Source: JBBQUP01 sp038212305 (GTDB lineage: Bacteria; Bacteroidota; Bacteroidia; Bacteroidales; Marinilabiliaceae). From it: a stretch of DNA of 18,284 nt. The notes under the pieces were generated by a model that was not told where the DNA came from, ran no database searches, and worked only from the letters and a program-made list of their open reading frames with translations. Positions within the stretch are counted from its first letter, which is position 1, and every line of letters starts with the position of its first letter. The position numbers and the translations under genes are program-made. The stretch is from NCBI GenBank assembly GCA_038212305.1, contig JBBQUP010000072.1, positions 1 through 18,284 on the forward strand, written 5' to 3'. Positions 7,069 to 14,826 of this stretch are shown here, one piece after another.

Positions 7069-10000
7069 ATGTTAAATAAAACCATAGATTTTTCGTTAAA
7101 AAATCGACTATTCATATTGTTAATGGCTTTCATATTGATGGCCTCAGGGTTATATGTGGCAACTAATATGGAAGTTGATGTGTTTCCTGATTTAACTGCT
7201 CCTACCGTGGTGGTAATGACCGATGCTCATGGCATGGCTGCCGAGGAGGTTGAAAAACTAGTCACCTTCCCCATTGAAACGGACGTAAACGGAGCCACCG
7301 ATGTTCGACGGGTTCGATCGGTTTCGTTCAACGGCTTCTCATTTGTTTGGGTCGAATTCGATTGGGGAACAAAAGTGCTTAATGCTCGACAGATAGTGAG
7401 TGAGAAACTGAGCGGAGTATTAGCACAAATGCCCGATGGCGTTGGCATTCCTGCACTTGCACCTCAAAGCAGTGTGATGGGCGAAGTGTTGTTTATTGGC
7501 ATGCAAGCCGATTCAACTTCAATGGCTGATTTGAGATTACTTGCCGGTAGGGTTATTGAGCCGCTATTACTCTCAACCACTGGCGTATCGCAAGTTACCA
7601 TTATAGGAGGCGATTACCGTCAAACTCATGTTGTCATCCATCCTGAATTACTTCGCTTGCATGGCGTTTCACTTGATGAGGTCGCTGCCACTTGTCAATC
7701 CTTCTCGCACAATTCGGCCGGAGGTGTCATCCGCGAATTTGGCAACGAGTTTGTTTTGCGAGGCTTGGCACGTACTAACCAGCCTGATGAATTGGCTCTT
7801 TCGGTGATTAAAACCGTTAACAAGCGGGTGGTTACTTTGGGTGATGTGGCTACTGTTACCAATGGGTTTGCCATAAAAATGGGTGTCGCCTCTCAAAATG
7901 GATCTCCAGCAGTTATTATATCGGTGAGTAAACAGCCTGGAGCCAATACGTTGGCTTTAACTCAATCCATCGAAGAACGCCTAAATCAGCTAAAAGCAAC
8001 CTTACCGCCTGATGTTAAGCTCGATACCAGTGTATTTCGCCAAGCCGACTTTATTGAAACATCTGTTTCGAACATTCAACGTGCGTTGCTAGAGGGCGGT
8101 TTGTTTGTTATTATCATCCTTTTTGTGTTCTTAGGAAGTTTTCGAACCACGCTAATCTCGTTACTGGCTATTCCTTTGTCGCTACTAGGTGCTATTTTAA
8201 CCATGAAATGGATGGGGCTCACCCTGAATACCATGAGCTTAGGAGGAATGGCTATTGCCATAGGTTCGTTGGTGGATGATGCCATTATTGATGTGGAAAA
8301 CGTTTATAAACGACTGCGCCAAAACCATCAATTGCCCAAAATCAATCAACTGCCAACCATAAAAGTGGTTTACGATGCATCGGTTGAGATACGCTCATCA
8401 ATTCTAAATGCCACACTCATCATCATGGTTGCCTTTGTCCCCTTATTTTTTCTCTCAGGCATGGAGGGACGCTTATTGCAACCGTTAGGCATTGCCTATT
8501 TGGTGTCGCTCTTTGTGTCGTTAATTGTTGCCATGACACTAACGCCTTTGCTTTGTTATCTGCTTTTAAGCGATGATAAGTATTTGCAAAAACATCAAAA
8601 AGAAGGGTTTGTTAACCGATGGATCGCAAGATGGTACGAAAAGGCTCTTCTAAAAATATTCAATAAAAAAGCTTGGGTTATTGGGTTATCCACGGTTTTT
8701 ATCCTCATCTCAATTGGACTGTTATCTCTCATGGGACGTAGTTTTCTACCCGAATTTAACGAAGGGGCATTAACCATCTCAGCCATTACCAAAGCAGGCA
8801 TTTCGCTCGATGAGAGCAACCGATTGGGTAACATCATGGAACACGAATTGTTGGAGATATCCGAAGTTGAAAGCACAGCCCGACGAACGGGACGGGGTGA
8901 GCTCGATGAACATTCGCAAACCACCAATGGTGCCGAAATAGATGTTAATTTCACTTTGAAGGATCGCAATAGACAAGAATTTTTGGCTGAGGTTCGCCAA
9001 CGACTGGCATCCATACCGGGAATTGCCACAACAGTTGGCCAACCATTGGGTCATCGCATCGATCACATGCTTTCGGGAACTCGCGCCAATATTGCCATTA
9101 AACTGTTTGGTAATGAGATGCCTAAACTGGTGGAGCTGGGAAATAAAGTGAAAAATGCAACCAACAACATCGAAGGTTTGGTAGATGTTGCGGTGGAACA
9201 ACTTACCGGTGTCCCGCAAATTCAGATACGTGCTAACAGAGCAATGCTAGCTGTTCATGGCATATCCATCGAAACCTTTAATCGTTTTGTTGATTTGATT
9301 TTAGGTGGCGAAAAGGTTGGAGATCTTTTTGATGGAGCCTATCGCACCGATGTGGTTCTAAAATACGATGGCGACTCTCAACGAACCATTGAGAGTTTAA
9401 AATCGATGTTACTCGATACCGGCGAAGGAAATCATGTGCCGTTGGGTGATGTGGCAGACATTATATCTACCACTGGACCAGGATCTATTAGCCGCGAGAA
9501 TGTTCAGCGCAAACTGGTGGTTTCGGCCAATGTGTCGGAGCGCGATTTACGCAGTGTGATTGCCGATGTGAAATCTGCCATCAATCAAAAAGTGCAACTG
9601 CCTGCGGGTTATCGGATTGAGTATGGCGGACAATTCGAAAGTGAAGCATCGGCCTCACGTACTTTGATGTTCACCTCATTAGGCGCACTTTTTATTATAT
9701 TCTTACTGCTCTATCAGGAGTTTAAAGATTGGTGTCCGGCATTAATCATCCTCATAAACTTACCTTTGGCGTTGATAGGAGGAGTTTTTACGCTGCTTTT
9801 CACGGGTGGTGTGGTGAGTATTCCTGCCATAATTGGGTTCATCACCTTGTTTGGTATTGCCATCCGAAATGGCATTCTGCTGGTGTCGCACTACCGCCAA
9901 TTAGAAGCTTTGAATGGTTATCATCCCAATCAAATTATTCAGGGTTCGGTTAGCCGTCTTAATCCTATACTAATGACAGCACTTACAGCCGCTTTGGCGC

Positions 10001-10161
10001 TTATTCCACTGGTTATGAATGGGGAGGCACCCGGTAATGAAATTCAAAGTCCCATGGCCAAAGTTATATTAGGAGGATTGTTAACATCAACAGTTCTCAA
10101 TTTATTTGTGATACCTGTGGTTTACAGCATGTTTAAGAAAGCAACCGAAACAATTAATTAA
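7069..10161 (+). CDS. Heavy-metal RND efflux permease (CusA/CzcA family)
   Basis: 1030 residues, the usual HME-RND length, with 12 expected TM helices, two large periplasmic loops and the family signatures VFPDLTAPTV near the start and FLPEFNEGAL in the second half. TM4 reads MAIAIGSLVDDAIIDVENVYKRL: D403, D404, D408 and E410 are present, but the ALDFG aspartate of the classical CzcA triad is replaced by AIAIG, as in CusA-like proteins. The porter-domain stretch RIDHMLSGTRANIAIKLFG has a Met in the region where CusA has a Cu/Ag-binding Met, but lies between the CusA and CzcA patterns. It should be a proton-driven exporter working as a trimer with the adaptor and the outer-membrane factor on either side. 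Metal specificity is not decided by the sequence. Confidence 0.95.
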   Translation: MLNKTIDFSLKNRLFILLMAFILMASGLYVATNMEVDVFPDLTAPTVVVMTDAHGMAAEEVEKLVTFPIETDVNGATDVRRVRSVSFNGFSFVWVEFDWGTKVLNARQIVSEKLSGVLAQMPDGVGIPALAPQSSVMGEVLFIGMQADSTSMADLRLLAGRVIEPLLLSTTGVSQVTIIGGDYRQTHVVIHPELLRLHGVSLDEVAATCQSFSHNSAGGVIREFGNEFVLRGLARTNQPDELALSVIKTVNKRVVTLGDVATVTNGFAIKMGVASQNGSPAVIISVSKQPGANTLALTQSIEERLNQLKATLPPDVKLDTSVFRQADFIETSVSNIQRALLEGGLFVIIILFVFLGSFRTTLISLLAIPLSLLGAILTMKWMGLTLNTMSLGGMAIAIGSLVDDAIIDVENVYKRLRQNHQLPKINQLPTIKVVYDASVEIRSSILNATLIIMVAFVPLFFLSGMEGRLLQPLGIAYLVSLFVSLIVAMTLTPLLCYLLLSDDKYLQKHQKEGFVNRWIARWYEKALLKIFNKKAWVIGLSTVFILISIGLLSLMGRSFLPEFNEGALTISAITKAGISLDESNRLGNIMEHELLEISEVESTARRTGRGELDEHSQTTNGAEIDVNFTLKDRNRQEFLAEVRQRLASIPGIATTVGQPLGHRIDHMLSGTRANIAIKLFGNEMPKLVELGNKVKNATNNIEGLVDVAVEQLTGVPQIQIRANRAMLAVHGISIETFNRFVDLILGGEKVGDLFDGAYRTDVVLKYDGDSQRTIESLKSMLLDTGEGNHVPLGDVADIISTTGPGSISRENVQRKLVVSANVSERDLRSVIADVKSAINQKVQLPAGYRIEYGGQFESEASASRTLMFTSLGALFIIFLLLYQEFKDWCPALIILINLPLALIGGVFTLLFTGGVVSIPAIIGFITLFGIAIRNGILLVSHYRQLEALNGYHPNQIIQGSVSRLNPILMTALTAALALIPLVMNGEAPGNEIQSPMAKVILGGLLTSTVLNLFVIPVVYSMFKKATETIN

Positions 10162-10222
10162 AAAAATTCTGATGAATCGACATATTCTCAAATTAGTTAG
10201 TGTCAGCAAGAAAAATACATTT

Positions 10223-10268
10223 TTTCGCTGTCTTTGTCAAGAAAACTTCAAAGACAAAGCTTTCGAAA
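10223..10268 (+). other. Intercistronic hairpin between permease and outer-membrane factor
   Basis: TTTCG (10223-10227) and CTTTGTC (10232-10238) pair with GACAAAG (10253-10259) and CGAAA (10264-10268): 12 base pairs around a 4x4 internal loop, with a 14-base apical loop. A shifted register (GTCTTTG 10230-10236 with CAAAGAC 10249-10255) is also possible. There is no T tract after it, so it is not a standard terminator. It lies ahead of the ribosome binding site of the next gene and could affect its translation or mRNA stability. Confidence 0.5.
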
Positions 10269-10279
10269 TTTTGAAAATC

Positions 10280-10285
10280 AAGGAG
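10280..10285 (+). promoter_or_regulatory. Shine-Dalgarno sequence AAGGAG before the outer-membrane factor
   Basis: AAGGAG at 10280-10285 stands 9 bases before a GTG at 10295 that is in frame with the TolC-like protein. Strong Shine-Dalgarno sequences are uncommon in this phylum and absent from most neighbours, so it helps to choose the start. A GGAG at 10334-10337 before a TTG at 10343 is the rival. Confidence 0.5.
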
Positions 10286-10294
10286 TTCACTTTT

Positions 10295-11509
10295 GTGCAT
10301 GATTTTTTTCAAAATGAGATTAACGCAGTATTTGGAGTTTTCTTGCGAAGACTAGTTTTCGTTTTTCTGTTCATTCCATTTTTGGTGGAAGGACAAAGTA
10401 CAATGGAGCAGGTTTTGCCTCTAGTTATAAAAAATAACACCTGGTTAAAAACGCAGCTATTGCAAGCAGAGGCCAGCAAAATGGAAGCTAAAACGGGTCT
10501 TGGGTTGAGCAATCCTGAAGTAGAGGCTGGTTTATTAAACGGAAATCCGAGCGTGATAGGTAGTCGCAAAGATTTTTCGATAAAACAATCGTTCGACTTT
10601 CCAACAGTTTATTATTATCGGCAAAAAGGTGTGGATATTGAACAAGCGCTGCTCACTCAAAAGCAACAGCAAGCGGTTCGCGAGTTAGTACATCAAACCC
10701 AAACCATTTGTTTGAAGCTTGTGTGGTTGAATAAGCTCAAGCAACAAAAAAAACTGGAATTATCAATGGTTGATTCAATGGCTACAGTCGTTGAGAAAGG
10801 TTATGCAATGGGATTGAACAGTCGGTTCGATAGTGAGCGTGCCGATGCCTTGCGCGTGCAGGTTCGATACGACTTTCAAAAACTTGAGAATGAACAGCAA
10901 GTATATAAAGGCGAGCTTGTTGCATTAAATGGGGGACAACCCATTGATTTTGCGGATATGGATTATCCGTCATGGATAGTTCCTGCTTTTAATGAGGAGT
11001 GGAAAACCAACCGGGTGAACGCATTGCCTCAAATACAACAAGCACAATCCGAGGAAGGTTTAAACATCAATAATTTGAATCTGACGAAATCGGAGACGAT
11101 GCCTAAATTTAGCTTAGGGTTTGCTGGCGAATATCTTCCAAGCGAAAATTTTCATGGCGTTGTGGTGGGGATGACCATTCCACTGTTCGAAAATCGCTAC
11201 AAAGTTAAAACGGCTCTGTTAAATTTAAACGCTGCACAGGCTGGGAATAAGCACATTCAAAGTATGGCAATGCAGACGATAGAACGGCAAATTATGCAAT
11301 ACGAGCAAACCAAGCAGCAGTTCGACTTTTGTAAACAAGCTAAAAATCGAATTTCGATATTGAACGATTTGAATCACTTGCTTCAAGTTAATCAAATAAC
11401 CTTGGTTGAATATATTATGCAGATAGAGACTCAATATAAATTGTCAATCAATTATTTAGAGTCTGAGCATAGCTTGTGTTTGGCTACGTGGGAGTTAGTT
11501 CGAGAGTAA
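10295..11509 (+). CDS. TolC-family outer-membrane factor of the metal exporter
   Basis: About 404 residues from GTG at 10295. The hydrophobic signal core RRLVFVFLFIPFLVEGQS is followed by an outer-membrane efflux protein fold: long amphipathic helices (for example LLQAEASKMEAKTGLGLSNP, the family-typical early helix, and the repeat-like second half MAMQTIERQIMQYEQTKQQF). A strand signature, PKFSLGFAGEYLPSENFHGVVVGMTIPLF, is typical of CusC/CzcC relatives in Bacteroidota. Start choice is uncertain: the frame is open from ATG 10172, but that adds 41 residues ahead of any signal and contains a hairpin; GTG 10295 has a good ribosome binding site but a long n-region with acidic residues; TTG 10343 would give the cleanest signal peptide (388 residues). 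The gene closes the efflux operon; a terminator hairpin follows at 11627. Confidence 0.88.
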   Translation: MHDFFQNEINAVFGVFLRRLVFVFLFIPFLVEGQSTMEQVLPLVIKNNTWLKTQLLQAEASKMEAKTGLGLSNPEVEAGLLNGNPSVIGSRKDFSIKQSFDFPTVYYYRQKGVDIEQALLTQKQQQAVRELVHQTQTICLKLVWLNKLKQQKKLELSMVDSMATVVEKGYAMGLNSRFDSERADALRVQVRYDFQKLENEQQVYKGELVALNGGQPIDFADMDYPSWIVPAFNEEWKTNRVNALPQIQQAQSEEGLNINNLNLTKSETMPKFSLGFAGEYLPSENFHGVVVGMTIPLFENRYKVKTALLNLNAAQAGNKHIQSMAMQTIERQIMQYEQTKQQFDFCKQAKNRISILNDLNHLLQVNQITLVEYIMQIETQYKLSINYLESEHSLCLATWELVRE

Positions 11510-11626
11510 ATTTGTTGATCTCTCAAAGTTACTATTCACACAAGTGGTAATCAAAAAATTAACTCCTTCTACAATGAGTTTTTATCATTGCTCAACCTGT
11601 TTTGCATCATCGTTTTCACTATCAAT

Positions 11627-11656
11627 AACAATTGGTTTTGCACCCAATTGTTTTAT
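11627..11656 (+). terminator. Hairpin terminator between convergent genes
   Basis: AACAATTGG (11627-11635) and CCAATTGTT (11644-11652) form a perfect 9-base stem with an 8-base loop, followed by TTTTATT on the plus strand. It lies 117 bases past the efflux operon stop and 14 bases beyond the end of the convergent acetyltransferase gene, so it may serve both directions. Confidence 0.6.
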
Positions 11657-11670
11657 TGCATGTGTGTCAG

Positions 11671-12294
11671 TTATAGTTTTTCTTTTACTTTAATGCCATT
11701 TCTGCGAATAATATATGCAGGAATACCCACAACGGTACAATTTTCAGGAACATCCTTTACAACTACGGTATTTGCTCCAGCTATAGAGTTATTTCCCATT
11801 TTCACTCTTCCAATTATTTTTGCTCCAGCACCTATAGTTACATAGTCTCCTATTTCTGGACAATCCGTTTTATTTGAATATCCAATAGTTACTTGTTGAT
11901 TAATCCAACAATCACGACCAATAGATTTCGCAGATATTATTGTTGCAAATCCATGTTCAATAAATAATCCTGGACCAATCTCTTTTGTTAAAATGAATAG
12001 GGTATTCATTTTAGGACATAGCCAATTTATTACTAATGAATATCTTCCAATTCTCCTGTAAAATAGATTTCGATATTCTGGGAAAAATGTCATCAGTTTT
12101 ATAAAACCAAATTGAATATTTTTTTCTGAACTAGTTAGCTTCAACCAACGTTCTACATCATATTGTATTATTTTTTTGCTTTTATGAGAATTGTACAAAA
12201 TAATATGAGGCAAAAGTCGTATTGCACTTAGTAGTATGACTATTTTTTTTATGTGTTGTAAATTCATTGTAATAGGAATATCTGTCTTGTTCAA
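11671..12294 (-). CDS. Serine-acetyltransferase-like hexapeptide acyltransferase
   Basis: 207 residues. The helical N-terminal part (about 40-90) is followed by a left-handed beta-helix of hexapeptide repeats (about 105-190: IGPGLFIEHGFATII, IGRDCWINQQVTIG, IGDYVTIGAGAKIIGRVKMGNNSIAGANTVV) and the usual closing motif VVGIPAYII. H114 in the FIEHG motif matches the catalytic His of the CysE/EpsC group. Length and context favour a sugar or exopolysaccharide O-acetyltransferase over cysteine synthesis, but this is inference. An alternative ATG at 12267 would remove nine residues. The start is 18 bases after the stop of the PorE-like gene, so they are probably cotranscribed. The gene is visibly richer in A/T-ending codons (AAT, ATA, TTT) than its neighbours, which may mean separate acquisition. 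Confidence 0.85.
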   Translation of the reverse strand: MNKTDIPITMNLQHIKKIVILLSAIRLLPHIILYNSHKSKKIIQYDVERWLKLTSSEKNIQFGFIKLMTFFPEYRNLFYRRIGRYSLVINWLCPKMNTLFILTKEIGPGLFIEHGFATIISAKSIGRDCWINQQVTIGYSNKTDCPEIGDYVTIGAGAKIIGRVKMGNNSIAGANTVVVKDVPENCTVVGIPAYIIRRNGIKVKEKL

Positions 12295-12312
12295 ATGAAT
12301 TTAAGCGGTTAT

Positions 12313-14265
12313 CTATTTGATTACCTTAAACTCAGTTCGTCGGTTGATCTGACGAGCTATTTCCTGATCTTTTAATCGAAGTGATTCAATAAGTTCTTCA
12401 GTTATTGCTTCATCTTGAAATAAGAATCGATATTTTCGAATGAGCTCTTTGTCTGCTACAACCGGCTCGCTTCCACCAACGCCTTTGGCGGATAACCGTT
12501 CTGTTGCAATGCCTTTTTTAATTAAATAATCAAGTATCGCTTGCGATTGTTTTTGTGATAACACTACATTTTGTGTTTCGTCGCCCTCGCCATCGGTGTG
12601 TGTGACAATTTGGATTTTTAATTGTGGATTTTCGGATAGGATGGTAAAAATACGCTCTAATGATGGAACCATTTCGGGATCGATGGCGAACGATTTTTTA
12701 TTAAATGTTAAATCATCAAACACAATGGGTCTTTCGCTCGACATTAAATAAATATCAAACAAAAAGTCGGTATCATCGTTGAGATTTTGGGTAGTGAATT
12801 TTTGTTTCTGATTTAGGTATCCCGGTGCAGCTACAAGGTAAACATAGTCGGTATTATTTTTGAGTTTTATCGAAAAAACTCCATCATCTTCAATCTGTAT
12901 TTTGTCGTTAGTCCCATCGCTACCAACCATTCGAACATAAGCATTTTCAATAGGTTTATGAGTTTTTTCATCCAAAATTTTCCCCGATAATCCATAACGA
13001 ATAATTCGGGTATTGAATGAAAATATATTGTCAACGCCTTTTAAATTTTCTCGAGATGAACAAAATAACCCATCCTCTTTTCCGGGTAAAAAAACGATGC
13101 CAAAATCATCGGCTGTCGAATTTATAGGAGCGCCCATGTTTTTGATGAGCGTGGATTGGTTTTCCCTAAATTCGGCTTGGTAAATATCTAATCCACCATA
13201 TCCAGCATGTCCATTAGAACTAAAATACAAAGACCCATTGTCGCGGCAGGTGGGAAACATTTCGTCTCCGGGAGTATTAATAGGCGCACCTAAATTTATT
13301 GGTAGTCCCCATTTGCCATTTTGGTCGGCGCGTTCCACTTTCCAAATATCCTTACCGCCTTTACCACCAGGCATATCCGACACAAAATATAGAGTAAGGT
13401 TGTCGGCAGAAATAGCTGGATGAGCATATACTATTGAGTCACCTCCTAGAATTATCTGTTCAGGATCTCCCCATCGGCCGCCTGAACGACTTACCATAAA
13501 AATCTCTGATCCCAATTCTTTGGTTTTATCAAAAAGACAGCGTGTGAAATAAAGGGTTTTGTTATCACTGCTCATCGATAAAGCCCCTTCATCGAATTGT
13601 GTATTAATGGGTTCATCCATTAGTGTTGCCGAACTCCATTTATTTTTGGTGTCTAATTGTGTAAAATAGATATGAGAATTACCTTGACCTGTAATTTTGT
13701 TTTGTCCCTTGCGTTTCCCAGCATATCGCATCGATGAGAAATAAATGATATCTCCTGTTTTGCTTCCATAAACCGGAGAATAATCGCTGTATTTTGAGTT
13801 GAGTTCTTTAACTTTTTTTACCTCCATTAATCGGTTAGGCTTCATGTTTTCAATTAACTTAGCTGATGTAAGTCCGTTAATTGCTAATGTGTTATGAGGA
13901 TTTTTTTCCAGATAGTGGGTGAAACTTTCGGCGGCTTTATCTGGTTTGCCCGACATTAAAAGCATTTGAGCCATATATAGCTCTGCGAGTGGATTTTGAT
14001 AAGTTGAACGTAAAGATTTACTATAAGCACTTGCCGCTTTCGAAGGTTTATTGGTAATTCGGTAACATTCGCCTAAGTAAAACGATAACTCTCCTTTGGT
14101 GTATTTATTTTTTTCGGCACTTACGGATTTTTTGAACAAATTGGCTGCACGCGAATATTCTCCAAGCTCGTACGTTTTATAGGCATTTCCGGATGGATTT
14201 TTCATCATTATACATCCCGAACTGGTAATAATTAATAGCAACCATATATATTTAACTGAAGACAT
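12313..14265 (-). CDS. PorE-like outer-membrane lipoprotein: TPR, PD40 propeller, CRD, OmpA domain
   Basis: 650 residues from the ATG at 14265, with lipoprotein signal IWLLLIITSSGC (Cys18). Domains in order: TPR-like helices (about 25-140, LAELYMAQMLLMSGKPDKAAESF), a WD40-like PD40 propeller (about 150-420; repeated blades such as LYFSSNGHAGYGGLDIYQAEF), a carboxypeptidase-regulatory-like domain (about 440-525, LSGKILDEKTHKPIENAYVRM) and a C-terminal OmpA domain (about 535-650). This order and the lipid anchor match PorE of the type IX secretion system, which ties the outer-membrane complex to peptidoglycan; paralogues with other roles are common. In the OmpA domain D558 is kept, but the Arg expected 15 residues later is Gln573 (LSQKQSQ). 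The earlier ATG at 14373 would place 36 residues before the signal sequence and is rejected. Confidence 0.85.
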   Translation of the reverse strand: MSSVKYIWLLLIITSSGCIMMKNPSGNAYKTYELGEYSRAANLFKKSVSAEKNKYTKGELSFYLGECYRITNKPSKAASAYSKSLRSTYQNPLAELYMAQMLLMSGKPDKAAESFTHYLEKNPHNTLAINGLTSAKLIENMKPNRLMEVKKVKELNSKYSDYSPVYGSKTGDIIYFSSMRYAGKRKGQNKITGQGNSHIYFTQLDTKNKWSSATLMDEPINTQFDEGALSMSSDNKTLYFTRCLFDKTKELGSEIFMVSRSGGRWGDPEQIILGGDSIVYAHPAISADNLTLYFVSDMPGGKGGKDIWKVERADQNGKWGLPINLGAPINTPGDEMFPTCRDNGSLYFSSNGHAGYGGLDIYQAEFRENQSTLIKNMGAPINSTADDFGIVFLPGKEDGLFCSSRENLKGVDNIFSFNTRIIRYGLSGKILDEKTHKPIENAYVRMVGSDGTNDKIQIEDDGVFSIKLKNNTDYVYLVAAPGYLNQKQKFTTQNLNDDTDFLFDIYLMSSERPIVFDDLTFNKKSFAIDPEMVPSLERIFTILSENPQLKIQIVTHTDGEGDETQNVVLSQKQSQAILDYLIKKGIATERLSAKGVGGSEPVVADKELIRKYRFLFQDEAITEELIESLRLKDQEIARQINRRTEFKVIK

Positions 14266-14341
14266 TCGCTCTAATCTTTTTACATTCAATAATTTAAAAT
14301 ATAAATATGCACTGATTTGCAGTACAATTTGTTTTTCGGAT

Positions 14342-14374
14342 GAAAGATACATAATTTCATTCGAATTTGACAAA
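14342..14374 (-). promoter_or_regulatory. Candidate promoter for the PorE-like gene
   Basis: On the minus strand TTTG (14374-14371), a 21-base spacer and TATCTTTC (14349-14342, one mismatch to TAnnTTTG) lie about 77 bases before the ATG at 14265. It falls inside the rejected N-terminal extension, which fits the shorter gene. Confidence 0.33.
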
Positions 14375-14556
14375 CAGACAATTGAGTGAAAAACGTTGAT
14401 TTTTCTATTTTGGTATGTAAGTATTTAATCTGGTAGTAAAAATTTGATTTGGGTAAATGCTAGAAATAGTCCTAAAATAGCTTTTCTATCGGTCTCATAT
14501 CTATTTTTCTTCCTTTATCTGTATTCATTTAAACAGTTACTGAATCTATTTTTAAT

Positions 14557-14826
14557 ATGAAATCGTTTGACTGCAAGGTGATTGGTCGGGTGCAAGGAGT
14601 CGGATATCGTTATTTTATTGCTAGTCTAGCTGAAGATTTGGGTTTAAAAGGCTGGGTGAAAAATAGCACCAATGGATCGGTTCAAATTATGGTACAGGGA
14701 GACGTCGATTTAGTTGAAACATTTTTGTATCATGCCAAGCAAGGTTCTGCTTATGCTAAAGTGGAGCAGATTATTACTAGTGAAGTATTTGTTGATGAAT
14801 TCTTTGAGTTTAAAATCCAGAGGTGA
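14557..14826 (+). CDS. acyP: Acylphosphatase
   Basis: 89 residues, the standard size. The phosphate-binding loop GRVQGVGYRYF contains the catalytic Arg18, and GWVKNSTNGSVQIMVQG contains the catalytic Asn (N36) and the conserved NG-V strand; the C-terminal strand FFEFKIQR closes the ferredoxin-like fold. The enzyme hydrolyses carboxyl-phosphate bonds such as acetyl phosphate or 1,3-bisphosphoglycerate in the cytosol. It stands alone on the plus strand, divergent from the PorE-like gene and convergent with the deacetylase-like gene; its last 17 bases overlap the 3' end of that gene. No promoter or ribosome binding site stands out. Identification is secure; its physiological role here is not known. 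Confidence 0.95.
   Translation: MKSFDCKVIGRVQGVGYRYFIASLAEDLGLKGWVKNSTNGSVQIMVQGDVDLVETFLYHAKQGSAYAKVEQIITSEVFVDEFFEFKIQR

Noticed and set aside
8595..9219. Two overlapping minus-strand open frames of about 145 codons
   Set aside because: Both are fully antisense to the permease gene, which has strong family signatures throughout; composition is shadow-like.
7069..10161. Naming the permease CzcA or CusA outright
   Set aside because: TM4 and porter-domain residues match neither reference fully, so only the family is stated.
11588..11845. Plus-strand 85-codon open frame
   Set aside because: It covers the terminator hairpin and then runs antisense to the acetyltransferase hexapeptide repeats, whose periodic codons keep the frame open.
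14266..14373. 36-residue N-terminal extension of the PorE-like protein
   Set aside because: The lipoprotein signal starts at 14265 and a promoter candidate falls inside the extension.
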